From: Oxalobacteraceae bacterium
GTDB lineage: Bacteria; Pseudomonadota; Gammaproteobacteria; Burkholderiales; Burkholderiaceae_D
DNA: 45,548 bases
Reading direction: 5' to 3'
Assembly: GCA_027490465.1 (NCBI GenBank)
Contig: JAIXXZ010000042.1
Span: 1 to 45,548 of the forward strand
In this document: positions 35,713-43,011 of the stretch, one piece after another
Position numbering within the stretch: position 1 is the first letter of the stretch
Layout: every line of letters starts with the position of its first letter
The notes under the pieces: generated by a model
What the model was told of the DNA's origin: nothing
The model's input: only the letters and a program-made list of their open reading frames with translations
Databases searched by the model: none
Program-made: the position numbers and the translations under genes

Positions 35713-35744
35713 ATCGCCGTCCGCAGGATTTCGCGGGCGGTGAT
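35713..35744 (+). terminator. Hairpin after ilvD
   Basis: ATCGCCGTCCGC and GCGGGCGGTGAT form a 12-bp stem with two G-T type pairs and an 8-base loop, 18 bases after the ilvD stop codon. A short CTTT follows, so it is a plausible terminator. Confidence 0.55.
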
Positions 35745-35758
35745 AGTCTTTACCGTAA

Positions 35759-35789
35759 GCAGAATTACCAAAAAGATGTAAAATTCTGC
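35759..35789. promoter_or_regulatory. Inverted repeat before the cytochrome gene
   Basis: GCAGAATT and AATTCTGC, perfect 8-bp arms with 15 bases between, ending 25 bases before the cytochrome ATG. TAAAAT (35779-35784), a possible -10 box, lies at the inner edge of the right arm. An operator or a leader hairpin are both possible. Confidence 0.35.
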
Positions 35790-35814
35790 GGTCATTAAAT
35801 TAATGGAGAGTGAC

Positions 35815-36123
35815 ATGAAACGTATCCTTGTTGCCGCAATCGCTGTGAGCGCATTGGTCTCAGGTGCAGCATCCGCCAGCGAGCAGCTGGCAAGAGAAAA
35901 GAATTGCCTCGCCTGCCACGCGGTAGATTCCAAGCTGGTCGGTCCAGGTTACAAAGAAGTCGCCGCCAAGTACAAAGGCGACAAGTCTGCTGAGGCCAAG
36001 CTGGCAGCCAAGATCATGAAGGGTGGTAGCGGTGTTTGGGGTCAAATCCCAATGCCTGCAAACCCACAAGTGTCAGATGCTGAAGCAAAGACATTGGCTA
36101 AATGGGTTCTGTCGCTGAAATAA
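35815..36123 (+). CDS. Class I cytochrome c (c-551/c-552 type)
   Basis: A 102-aa periplasmic electron carrier. The signal peptide [21 protein letters not shown] is cleaved near residue 21. Haem is bound by CLACH (C31, C34, H35), with M80 in QIPMPANP as the likely second axial ligand. Size and motif spacing fit the c-551/c-552 family that donates to nitrite reductase or oxidases. GGAGAG precedes the ATG, which is preferred over one 12 bases upstream. It is a single gene with a strong terminator. Confidence 0.94.
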   Translation: MKRILVAAIAVSALVSGAASASEQLAREKNCLACHAVDSKLVGPGYKEVAAKYKGDKSAEAKLAAKIMKGGSGVWGQIPMPANPQVSDAEAKTLAKWVLSLK

Positions 36124-36142
36124 TCGACAGTATTCGTGAAGT

Positions 36143-36171
36143 AAAAAAGCGCTCCTCGGAGCGCTTTTTTA
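36143..36171. terminator. Bidirectional Rho-independent terminator
   Basis: AAAAAAGCGCTCC, a two-base loop and GGAGCGCTTTTTT make a near-perfect hairpin with A and T tails on both strands, between the convergent cytochrome and binding-protein genes. It can serve both. Confidence 0.95.
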
Positions 36172-36219
36172 TTGCCTGCAGATTTCGCCAGATAGCGATG
36201 CAGGAAAAGGTGGCCGCGA

Positions 36220-37359
36220 TTACTTGGTCACCGCAATCTGCGAACGTTTGCCGCCTTTGTAGGTATACAGTGTCAATAAACCATTCTTCATGTCACCGCG
36301 CGCATCAAACTCGATCTTGCCCGTCACACCGTCATAGCTGATTTTTGCAAGCTCAGGCAGATATTTTGCTGGCTCCACTGAATTCGCTTTTTGCATCGCA
36401 GCGACCATCACCATTACAGCATCGTAGACATAAGGCGCATACAGTTTGACCTCTATACCGAACTTCTTCTTGTAGTCGCCGCGGAATTTCTCCACGATTT
36501 TTTTCTGACTTTCTGCGACACCACCAGCCTCTGCACACACTACCTGTCCATCGCTCATGCCCGCGCCAGCCAGTGAGGGCAGCTGCTCGGTGCAAATGCC
36601 ATCGCCGCCCATGAACTTGGCTTGTATGCCCAGCTGTTTCATTTGTCGCAGCATCGGTCCTCCAACCGCATCCATGCCGCCGAAGAAAATCAGGTCGGGT
36701 GATTTGCCCTTGATCGCGGTCAGGATGGCATTGAAGTCGGTCGCTTTGTCGGTGGTGTACTGACGCCCGACAATCGTAAGGCCAGCCGCTTTGGCTGCTT
36801 TCGCAAATTCGTCGGCGACACCCTGGCCATAGGCTGTACGGTCGTCGATGATGGCGATGCGTTGTGCTTTGATATCCGACGCAGTGTAGCGGCCGAGTGC
36901 ACCACCGAGCTGGCCATCATTGGCCACGACACGAAACGCGCCTTTGTAGCCTTGCATCGTGTACTTGGGGTTGGTGGCGGATGGCGAGATCTGCGGTATG
37001 CCGGCATCGTGATAGATTTTTGAGGCCGGAATGGTGGTGCCCGAATTCAGGTGACCCACAACGCCATTGACCTTGGCATCTGCAAGCTTCTGCGCAGCGG
37101 CCGTTGCCTGCTGTGGATTGGCGCCGTCATCTTCGGCTTGCAATACGAATTTGATTTTTTTGCCGCCGATAGTCACACCTTTGGCATTGAGCACATCAAT
37201 CGCCATGCGTGCACCGTTTTCATTGTCCTTGCCCAGATGCGCGATCTGACCCGAGAGCGGGCCGACATGGCCGATTTTTACCACTTGTTCTTGCGCCATT
37301 ACTTGCGTGCTGATGGCGCTCAACAGGGTCAGGGACAAGGCTGTGCGGGTGAGTTGCAT
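36220..37359 (-). CDS. Branched-chain amino acid ABC transporter, substrate-binding protein
   Basis: A 379-aa periplasmic binding protein of the LivK/LivJ type. The signal peptide MQLTRTALSLTLLSAISTQVMA is followed by the family start VVKIGHVGPLSGQIAHLGKDNENG. It captures branched-chain or related amino acids for a Liv-type ABC transporter, whose membrane and ATPase genes are not here. The start is fixed by GGAGGA 6 bases upstream of 37359; the open frame continues upstream into unrelated sequence. It lies 55 bases after dadA and is probably read with it. Confidence 0.93.
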   Translation of the reverse strand: MQLTRTALSLTLLSAISTQVMAQEQVVKIGHVGPLSGQIAHLGKDNENGARMAIDVLNAKGVTIGGKKIKFVLQAEDDGANPQQATAAAQKLADAKVNGVVGHLNSGTTIPASKIYHDAGIPQISPSATNPKYTMQGYKGAFRVVANDGQLGGALGRYTASDIKAQRIAIIDDRTAYGQGVADEFAKAAKAAGLTIVGRQYTTDKATDFNAILTAIKGKSPDLIFFGGMDAVGGPMLRQMKQLGIQAKFMGGDGICTEQLPSLAGAGMSDGQVVCAEAGGVAESQKKIVEKFRGDYKKKFGIEVKLYAPYVYDAVMVMVAAMQKANSVEPAKYLPELAKISYDGVTGKIEFDARGDMKNGLLTLYTYKGGKRSQIAVTK

Positions 37360-37414
37360 GAATATCCTCCGGAACGGGAAAACGGGATTATCGTTGATTT
37401 GCAAGCTTACCCGA

Positions 37415-38728
37415 TCAGCCTGCCCCGATGGCACTGAGCTTGGGGGCTTGCTCGGCCTGCCCCATACCCGTGAACGCGAAATCAAGATCGGGACGCCGGC
37501 CGGACATGATGTCGGCAATTGCGCGGCCTGAGCCGCAGCCCATGGTCCAGCCCAGCGTGCCATGACCGGTGTTCAGAAACAGATTGGGTATCCGAGTCGC
37601 GCCGATATACGGAACATTGGACGGCGTGAGCGGCCGCAAGCCACTCCAATACACCGGATGATCGTAGTCGCAGGCATCGGGGAATAGTTCTCGGGTACGC
37701 CGGGTAATGGCGGCGCAGCGGGCTGGATTGAGTTCTCGCGAATAGCCATTGATTTCACAGGTGCCGGCCACGCGCAAACGATCGCCCAGTCGCGAGATCA
37801 CGAGTTTGTGGCCGTCATCGGTGAGTGATACCTGCGGTGCGAGTGCCGGGTCGCGTACTGCAAAGGTGGCCGAGTAACCCTTGCCCGGGTACACCATCAG
37901 CGGAATGCCCAGAGGTTTGAGTAGTGTGGTGCTGAAGCTGCCCATCGCGATCAGTACACTGTCCGCTTGCACTACCTGATGCCGTCCTTCGGCGTCGATG
38001 ACTTCAACGCCCGTCAATCGTTTTGAGCTGCCAGCACCTTCAGTGAGCAAGCGCGTGGCCATGGTGTTGAAACGGAAATCCACACCAGCGGCTGCCGATC
38101 GTTGCGCAAGTCCGGTGGTGAATTTGTAGACGTCACCAGATTCATCCGTCTGGGTGAAATCACCACCAACGATCTTGTGACGTATGGCACCCAATGCGGG
38201 CTCTATGCGGACTACCTCGTCAGCACTGATCGTCTGACGCGGACATCCCAGCTCGCGCATCAGCTGTGCTGCAGGAAGTGACTGATGAAACTCTTCTTCG
38301 TCAGTATAGAAGTGCACAATGCCGCGGGTCTCGCAATCATAGTCGATACCTGTCTCGGCACGGACCGATTGCAATGTCTGACGGCTGTACTCCGCCAGCG
38401 CAACGATGTGTCGGATATTGTGAGCGGTGCGGCCTGCCGTGCATTCGCGCAGAAACGCCATGCCCCAGCGCCATTGCAGCCAGTCTGCCCGAGGACGAAA
38501 CAGGAGTGGCGCATCTTCCTGGCCTAGCCACTTCAGGATTTTCAGGGGTGCCGCAGGATTAGCCCAGGGCTCGGCGTGCGAGACAGAGATCTGACCGCCG
38601 TTGGCAAAGCTGGTCTCAAGCGCAGGGCCGGGCTGGCGATCGATGACGATGACCTCATGTCCTGCTTTTTGCAAAAACCAGGCCGAAGCGGTACCGATGA
38701 TGCCCGCGCCAAGAACAATGACTTTCAT
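37415..38728 (-). CDS. dadA: D-amino acid dehydrogenase, small subunit
   Basis: A 437-aa flavoprotein that oxidises D-amino acids (chiefly D-alanine) to keto acids and passes electrons to the respiratory chain at the inner membrane. FAD motif GAGIIG at residues 7-12, TSFANGGQISVSHAEPWANP near 40, and the C-terminal GHGTLGWTMGCGSG. No alanine racemase (dadX) gene is adjacent; an amino acid binding-protein gene follows. The leader before the ATG is about 145 bases to the next gene; no Lrp site is obvious. Confidence 0.94.
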   Translation of the reverse strand: MKVIVLGAGIIGTASAWFLQKAGHEVIVIDRQPGPALETSFANGGQISVSHAEPWANPAAPLKILKWLGQEDAPLLFRPRADWLQWRWGMAFLRECTAGRTAHNIRHIVALAEYSRQTLQSVRAETGIDYDCETRGIVHFYTDEEEFHQSLPAAQLMRELGCPRQTISADEVVRIEPALGAIRHKIVGGDFTQTDESGDVYKFTTGLAQRSAAAGVDFRFNTMATRLLTEGAGSSKRLTGVEVIDAEGRHQVVQADSVLIAMGSFSTTLLKPLGIPLMVYPGKGYSATFAVRDPALAPQVSLTDDGHKLVISRLGDRLRVAGTCEINGYSRELNPARCAAITRRTRELFPDACDYDHPVYWSGLRPLTPSNVPYIGATRIPNLFLNTGHGTLGWTMGCGSGRAIADIMSGRRPDLDFAFTGMGQAEQAPKLSAIGAG

Positions 38729-38874
38729 TGGAACATCCTGTGAGATAAGCGGATCAATGATGCAGTAGCCGCTGTAACGGAAGTCAGGATTGTAAAAAGA
38801 CTGTGCATGAAATGGGCGTCATTTACGCCACGGATTATTCAAATTTTACGCGCAACACCATGCGCATTGGTACC

Positions 38875-39372
38875 TCAGCCTGGCAGCTGATGATCTGCGG
38901 ATATCCGCGCGATTTCATCCGACACTGCACGACGTACTTCTTCTTCGAGACGTTGTTCCAGCAACCCACCCACTTCGAACGCCAGCGTCGAAGAAAGTTC
39001 CGCGGCAGCATTTTGTGCAGCACTGGGCAAGGCGTTGGCCAGGGCGGAGAGCAGCTCGGCCTGCAGTTTTGCGCCCAGTGCGCGGGGCAGATGTTCGCGC
39101 AGTGCAGCTTCCAGCAGTACAGGTATCTGCATCGCCAGTTCCGCGTGCAGGCGCGCGGTCAGCTCGGCTTCGATTTGCTGCAGCGACGGCAGTGGGGGCG
39201 GTACGTTGTGTTCGGGATTCGTGGTCACAGGGGCCGCAGAGGTTTCGGTCGTCGCTATCTGTTCTTCCCGTGCAGCCTCGGTATATGCCTCGTCAACAAT
39301 GATGTCAGTCAGTACGGGGATGTCAGCATCGCTTTCGCCGCCCGGGCGTGTTGAGTGGTTCATATCGCTCAT
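38875..39372 (-). CDS. DUF2486-like protein
   Basis: A 165-aa cytoplasmic protein. The N-terminal DIPVLTDIIVDEA resembles the start of the DUF2486 family found in Burkholderiales. A low-complexity middle (to about residue 75) leads to a long amphipathic helix region rich in Ala, Leu and Glu (LTARLHAELAMQIPVLLEAAL, EELSSTL, LLEQRLEEEVRRAV). Function unknown. It overlaps the holC stop codon by 4 bases (39369-39372) and is the last gene of the folD-prlC-holC unit. Confidence 0.75.
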   Translation of the reverse strand: MSDMNHSTRPGGESDADIPVLTDIIVDEAYTEAAREEQIATTETSAAPVTTNPEHNVPPPLPSLQQIEAELTARLHAELAMQIPVLLEAALREHLPRALGAKLQAELLSALANALPSAAQNAAAELSSTLAFEVGGLLEQRLEEEVRRAVSDEIARISADHQLPG

Positions 39373-39794
39373 GTTTTTTCAGCCACAAAATGGGTGAGGG
39401 GATAGCCGCGCTGCTGATATTGCCGGTAACGCTCGCGTCCGGCAGCCAGATCATCATCGTCGGTGGAGATGACTTCGAACAAACGCTCAAAGCGTGCGAA
39501 ATGCGCTGGGGTCTCGCCCGATAGATTGATCAGGATCTGATGATGCGGAAGCGCCGCCTCGGCATTATCTGTCAGGATGACGGGTGTTTGCGACGCAAGC
39601 GCATCATCCGCCGTGACGTGCGGCAGGAAGTCCTGTTCCGAAAAAGTCCAGAGCGCTTCATCCAGCGCATTCAATTGCTGACGGTCCCGAGTAAAAATCA
39701 CCACGCGCATATCGGCGGCACGCGCCTTGCGTACCAGCCGGCAGGCATACATCAGCTTGTCGGGTACCTTGCTGTGGAAGTCGACGCGCGTCAT
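39369..39794 (-). CDS. holC: DNA polymerase III subunit chi
   Basis: A 141-aa subunit that ties the clamp loader to single-strand binding protein. The start TRVDFHSKVPDKLMYACRLVRKA and FTRDRQQLNALDEALWTFSEQDFLPH are characteristic of HolC. It starts 5 bases after the prlC stop codon and overlaps the DUF2486-like gene. Confidence 0.92.
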   Translation of the reverse strand: MTRVDFHSKVPDKLMYACRLVRKARAADMRVVIFTRDRQQLNALDEALWTFSEQDFLPHVTADDALASQTPVILTDNAEAALPHHQILINLSGETPAHFARFERLFEVISTDDDDLAAGRERYRQYQQRGYPLTHFVAEKT

Positions 39795-39799
39795 GGCAC

Positions 39800-41860
39800 T
39801 CAGGCGGCCTGCACCATGCCGTTGTGTCGCAGAAGCGCATCGATACTAGGTTCACGGCCACGAAAAGCGGTGAAGGATTCCAGCGCAGGCCGCGAGCCGC
39901 CCACCGACAGAATCTCGCGATGAAACGCCAGTCCTGTCTCAGCCAGCCGGTTCGGATCACCCTGGGCTTCTTCGAAAGCGCCGTAGGCGTCTGCGGAGAG
40001 CACCTCGGCCCACTTGTAGCTGTAGTAACCAGCCGCATAGCCGCCCGCAAAAATATGCGAGAACGAATGCTGGAAGCGATTGAAGGCTGGCGGGATGATG
40101 ACCGCAACTTTATGTCGAACATCTGCCAGCAGGTCCGCGACAGATTGAGGTCCATTAGGATCGTAATCATGATGCAGTCGCATGTCGAACAGCGAGAACT
40201 CTACCTGACGCAGCATCTGCAGTCCGGCATGATAATTTTTTGCGGCGATCATCTTGTCATACAGCGCGCGGGGCAACGGGGCGCCCGTCTCTGCGTGCGA
40301 TGTCATGTGCTGCAGCACGTCCCATTCCCAGCAAAAGTTTTCCATGAACTGCGAAGGCAATTCGACCGCATCCCATTCGACGCCGGAAATCCCCGACACA
40401 CCCAGTTCATCTACCGCAGTCAGCATGTGATGCAGGCCATGACCAAATTCATGGAATAGCGTGATGACCTCATCATGCGTGAAGTAAGCCGGCTTTTTCA
40501 CACCATCAATGACAGCAGGTTCGGTGAAATTGCAGGTCAGGTAAGCAATCGGTGTCTGCACATCGCCAGCGAGATTTTTTCGGCCGCGCGCATCATCCAT
40601 CCATGCGCCACCGCGCTTGCCGGGACGCGCATACAAGTCCAGATAGAACTGGCCAATCAGGCGTCCTTTTTTTTCAATCCGGAAGAACTTCACATCCGCA
40701 TGCCAGACCGGGCTGTGATCGGGTGAGATCTCCACACCAAACATGTTTTGTATCAGGCGGAACAGTCCACCGACGACTTTGTCCTCGGGGAAGTAGAGCT
40801 TGACCTCCTGCTCGGAGAACGCATAACGTTTTTCGCGCAGCTTTTCGGAGGCATAGGTCATATCCCATGCCTGCAGCTGATCGATACCGAGTTCGGTGCG
40901 CGCAAAGTCGCGCAGCTCAGCCAAGTCATTTTCGGCAAAAGTGCGTGCACGTGCAGCCAGGTCTTCCAGAAAGCTGATCACCTGTTCGGGTGATGTCGCC
41001 ATTTTCGGCACGAGTGATACTTCGGCAAAGTTCTGGTAGCCGAGTATTTTGGCTTCTTCATCGCGCAACTTCAGAATATCGATGATGTTCTGCGTGTTAT
41101 CCCATTCATAGTTTGTTCCCAGCTCGGAGGCCTTGGTGGCATTGGCGCGGTAAATGGTTTCGCGCAGCGCGCGGTCATCTGCGTACTGCAGAATCGGGAA
41201 GTAGGAAGGGAAATGCAAGGTGAAGCGCCAGCCAGGTTTGCCTTCTTTTTCAGCATTGGCCCGCGCCGCTTGTTTTACATCCTCAGGCAGTCCGGCCAGG
41301 CGTGCTTCATCATCAACCAGCAGCTCATAGGCATTGGTGGCATCCAGCACGTTCTCAGAAAAGCGGGTGGACAGCTTTGCCTGTTGTTCCTGAATTTCTG
41401 CGAATCGTTTTTTTTGCTGCTCAGGTAATTCTGCGCCACCCAGACGGAAATCACGAATGGCGTTATCGATGATCTTGCGCCGTGCCGGCGACAGCGCCGC
41501 ATAACCGGCGCTCGCCTGCAATGCTTTGTATTTCTCAAACAGCTTCAGATTTTGGCCGAGCTCCGTCCAGAATTCCGTCACCCTGGGTTGATTCTCGTTG
41601 TAGGTGGCACGCAGTTCCGGCGTGTCAACCACAGCATTGAGATGACCGACCACGCCCCAGGCGCGACCCAGCCGTTCGGTCACGCGCTCAAGGGGTTCAA
41701 CAAAAGTGTCCCAATCTGCGCTGGCCTCAGGCGCTTCAAGCTTCCCGACCAGCGCTCTTGCCTCATCAAGCAGCTGGGTGATGGCAGGCGTGACATGCTC
41801 GGGGCTGAAGATGTCGAAGCGTGGCAGGTCGGAAAAATCGAGCAGGGAATTTGTGGTCAT
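39800..41860 (-). CDS. prlC: Oligopeptidase A
   Basis: A 686-aa cytoplasmic zinc metallopeptidase of family M3 that degrades peptides, including cleaved signal peptides. The zinc site HEFGH is near residue 469 in TLFHEFGHGLHHML, with the further Glu ligand in SGVEWDAVELPSQFMENF. Length is that of the E. coli enzyme (680). It lies 15 bases after folD and 5 bases before holC. Confidence 0.96.
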   Translation of the reverse strand: MTTNSLLDFSDLPRFDIFSPEHVTPAITQLLDEARALVGKLEAPEASADWDTFVEPLERVTERLGRAWGVVGHLNAVVDTPELRATYNENQPRVTEFWTELGQNLKLFEKYKALQASAGYAALSPARRKIIDNAIRDFRLGGAELPEQQKKRFAEIQEQQAKLSTRFSENVLDATNAYELLVDDEARLAGLPEDVKQAARANAEKEGKPGWRFTLHFPSYFPILQYADDRALRETIYRANATKASELGTNYEWDNTQNIIDILKLRDEEAKILGYQNFAEVSLVPKMATSPEQVISFLEDLAARARTFAENDLAELRDFARTELGIDQLQAWDMTYASEKLREKRYAFSEQEVKLYFPEDKVVGGLFRLIQNMFGVEISPDHSPVWHADVKFFRIEKKGRLIGQFYLDLYARPGKRGGAWMDDARGRKNLAGDVQTPIAYLTCNFTEPAVIDGVKKPAYFTHDEVITLFHEFGHGLHHMLTAVDELGVSGISGVEWDAVELPSQFMENFCWEWDVLQHMTSHAETGAPLPRALYDKMIAAKNYHAGLQMLRQVEFSLFDMRLHHDYDPNGPQSVADLLADVRHKVAVIIPPAFNRFQHSFSHIFAGGYAAGYYSYKWAEVLSADAYGAFEEAQGDPNRLAETGLAFHREILSVGGSRPALESFTAFRGREPSIDALLRHNGMVQAA

Positions 41861-41875
41861 GGTTCTCGTGAAAAA

Positions 41876-42721
41876 TCAGTTACGTTCAGCCGCTTCCAAG
41901 GTGTTCACCAGCAGCATGGTGATGGTCATGGGGCCAACACCACCGGGCACGGGTGTGACCCAGCCCGCGACTTCACAGGCACCGGCGTAATCGACATCAC
42001 CGCATAGCTTGCCGGCATCATCGCGGTTCATACCCACATCAATCACCACGGCGCCTGGTTTGATCATGTCACCGGTCACAATGTTTCGCTTGCCGGTAGC
42101 GACGACCAGAATATCGGCATCACGGGTGTGGTGGCCGAGGTCACGGGTCTTGGAATTGCAGATGGTGACGGTAGCGCCGGCTTGCAAGAGCAGCATGGCT
42201 TGCGGTTTGCCCACGATATTGGAAGCGCCCACCACCACCGCATGTGCGCCGCGCACTGGGTAGTCGATGGATTCCAGCATTTTCATCACACCGTAGGGCG
42301 TGCAGGGGCGGAACAGCGGCTGACCGGTCATCAGCAGGCCGGCATTACTGATGTGGAAGCCGTCCACGTCTTTCTCGGCAGCGATTGCTTCGATCACTTT
42401 ATGCGAGTCAATATGCGCCGGCAGCGGCAGCTGCACCAGAATGCCGTGAATTTTCGGATCGTGATTCAGTGCATGGACGCGGGCCAACAACTCGGCCTCG
42501 GTCATGCTGGCATCGTATTTTTCGAACACGGAATGGATGCCGTTTTCCTCGCAGGCCTTGATCTTGTTGCGTACATAAACCTGGGATGCCTGACTGTCTC
42601 CGACCAGAATCACGGCGAGGCCGGGCTGGCGACCTTGAGCGGTCAGTGCTGCTGCGCGTTTGGCAACTTCGGTGCGCACTTGTTTTGAGAGCTGATTGCC
42701 GTCGATGATTTTTGCAGTCAT
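41876..42721 (-). CDS. folD: Methylenetetrahydrofolate dehydrogenase/cyclohydrolase
   Basis: A 281-aa bifunctional enzyme that interconverts methylene-, methenyl- and formyl-tetrahydrofolate for purine and formyl-methionine supply. Catalytic [14 protein letters not shown] (Y49 and K53), [24 protein letters not shown], and the NADP site [15 protein letters not shown] are all present. It is the first gene of a four-gene unit and divergent from aceE. Confidence 0.97.
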   Translation of the reverse strand: MTAKIIDGNQLSKQVRTEVAKRAAALTAQGRQPGLAVILVGDSQASQVYVRNKIKACEENGIHSVFEKYDASMTEAELLARVHALNHDPKIHGILVQLPLPAHIDSHKVIEAIAAEKDVDGFHISNAGLLMTGQPLFRPCTPYGVMKMLESIDYPVRGAHAVVVGASNIVGKPQAMLLLQAGATVTICNSKTRDLGHHTRDADILVVATGKRNIVTGDMIKPGAVVIDVGMNRDDAGKLCGDVDYAGACEVAGWVTPVPGGVGPMTITMLLVNTLEAAERN

Positions 42722-42753
42722 GGTCTTTGTCTGGGGAAAAGAGGTAAACCGCG

Positions 42754-42759
42754 ATTATA
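42754..42759 (-). promoter_or_regulatory. Candidate -10 box of folD
   Basis: TATAAT on the minus strand, about 33 bases before the folD ATG. The -35 is weak. An inverted repeat GCCCGG/CCGGGC (42766-42784) sits where the -35 should be, so an activator or repressor may act here. Confidence 0.5.
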
Positions 42760-42890
42760 AGGCGGGCCCGGTTTGATGCCGGGCAAGGCTCCTGTATTCG
42801 GGGGGCAGCAGCGGACCAGCAGACGCTACAGTGAGCCCCTGTCGTTTTTTAGCCGTCAATATCCCACATTATGAAATCAAATACCGTATT

Positions 42891-42922
42891 TTGAAAATTT
42901 AGGAAGTACTGATAAACTTCCT
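42891..42922 (+). promoter_or_regulatory. Candidate aceE promoter with overlapping operator
   Basis: TTGAAA at 42891-42896 and TAAACT at 42913-42918 with a 16-base spacer and TG just upstream of the -10 (extended type). A perfect inverted repeat AGGAAGT (42901-42907) and ACTTCCT (42916-42922) covers the spacer and the -10, as a repressor site would. A leader of about 87 bases follows. The binding protein is unknown; the site does not look like E. coli PdhR's. Confidence 0.5.
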
Positions 42923-43011
42923 TTCTGGCTGAAAGGCGTACAAAATCTGCTGGAGCGTGACCCGGTTCTTCCAAGGCAAACCGGCCTCCACATAACGAAG
43001 GAGACTTCCTG

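Noticed and set aside
37360..37563. 68-residue extension of the binding protein
   Set aside because: It would bury the signal peptide and overlaps dadA; the Met at 37359 has a strong GGAGGA site.
42722..43011. Riboswitch in the aceE leader
   Set aside because: I looked for conserved thiamine-pyrophosphate or other riboswitch cores and saw none; only a short CCGGTT/AACCGG hairpin near 42963 is present.
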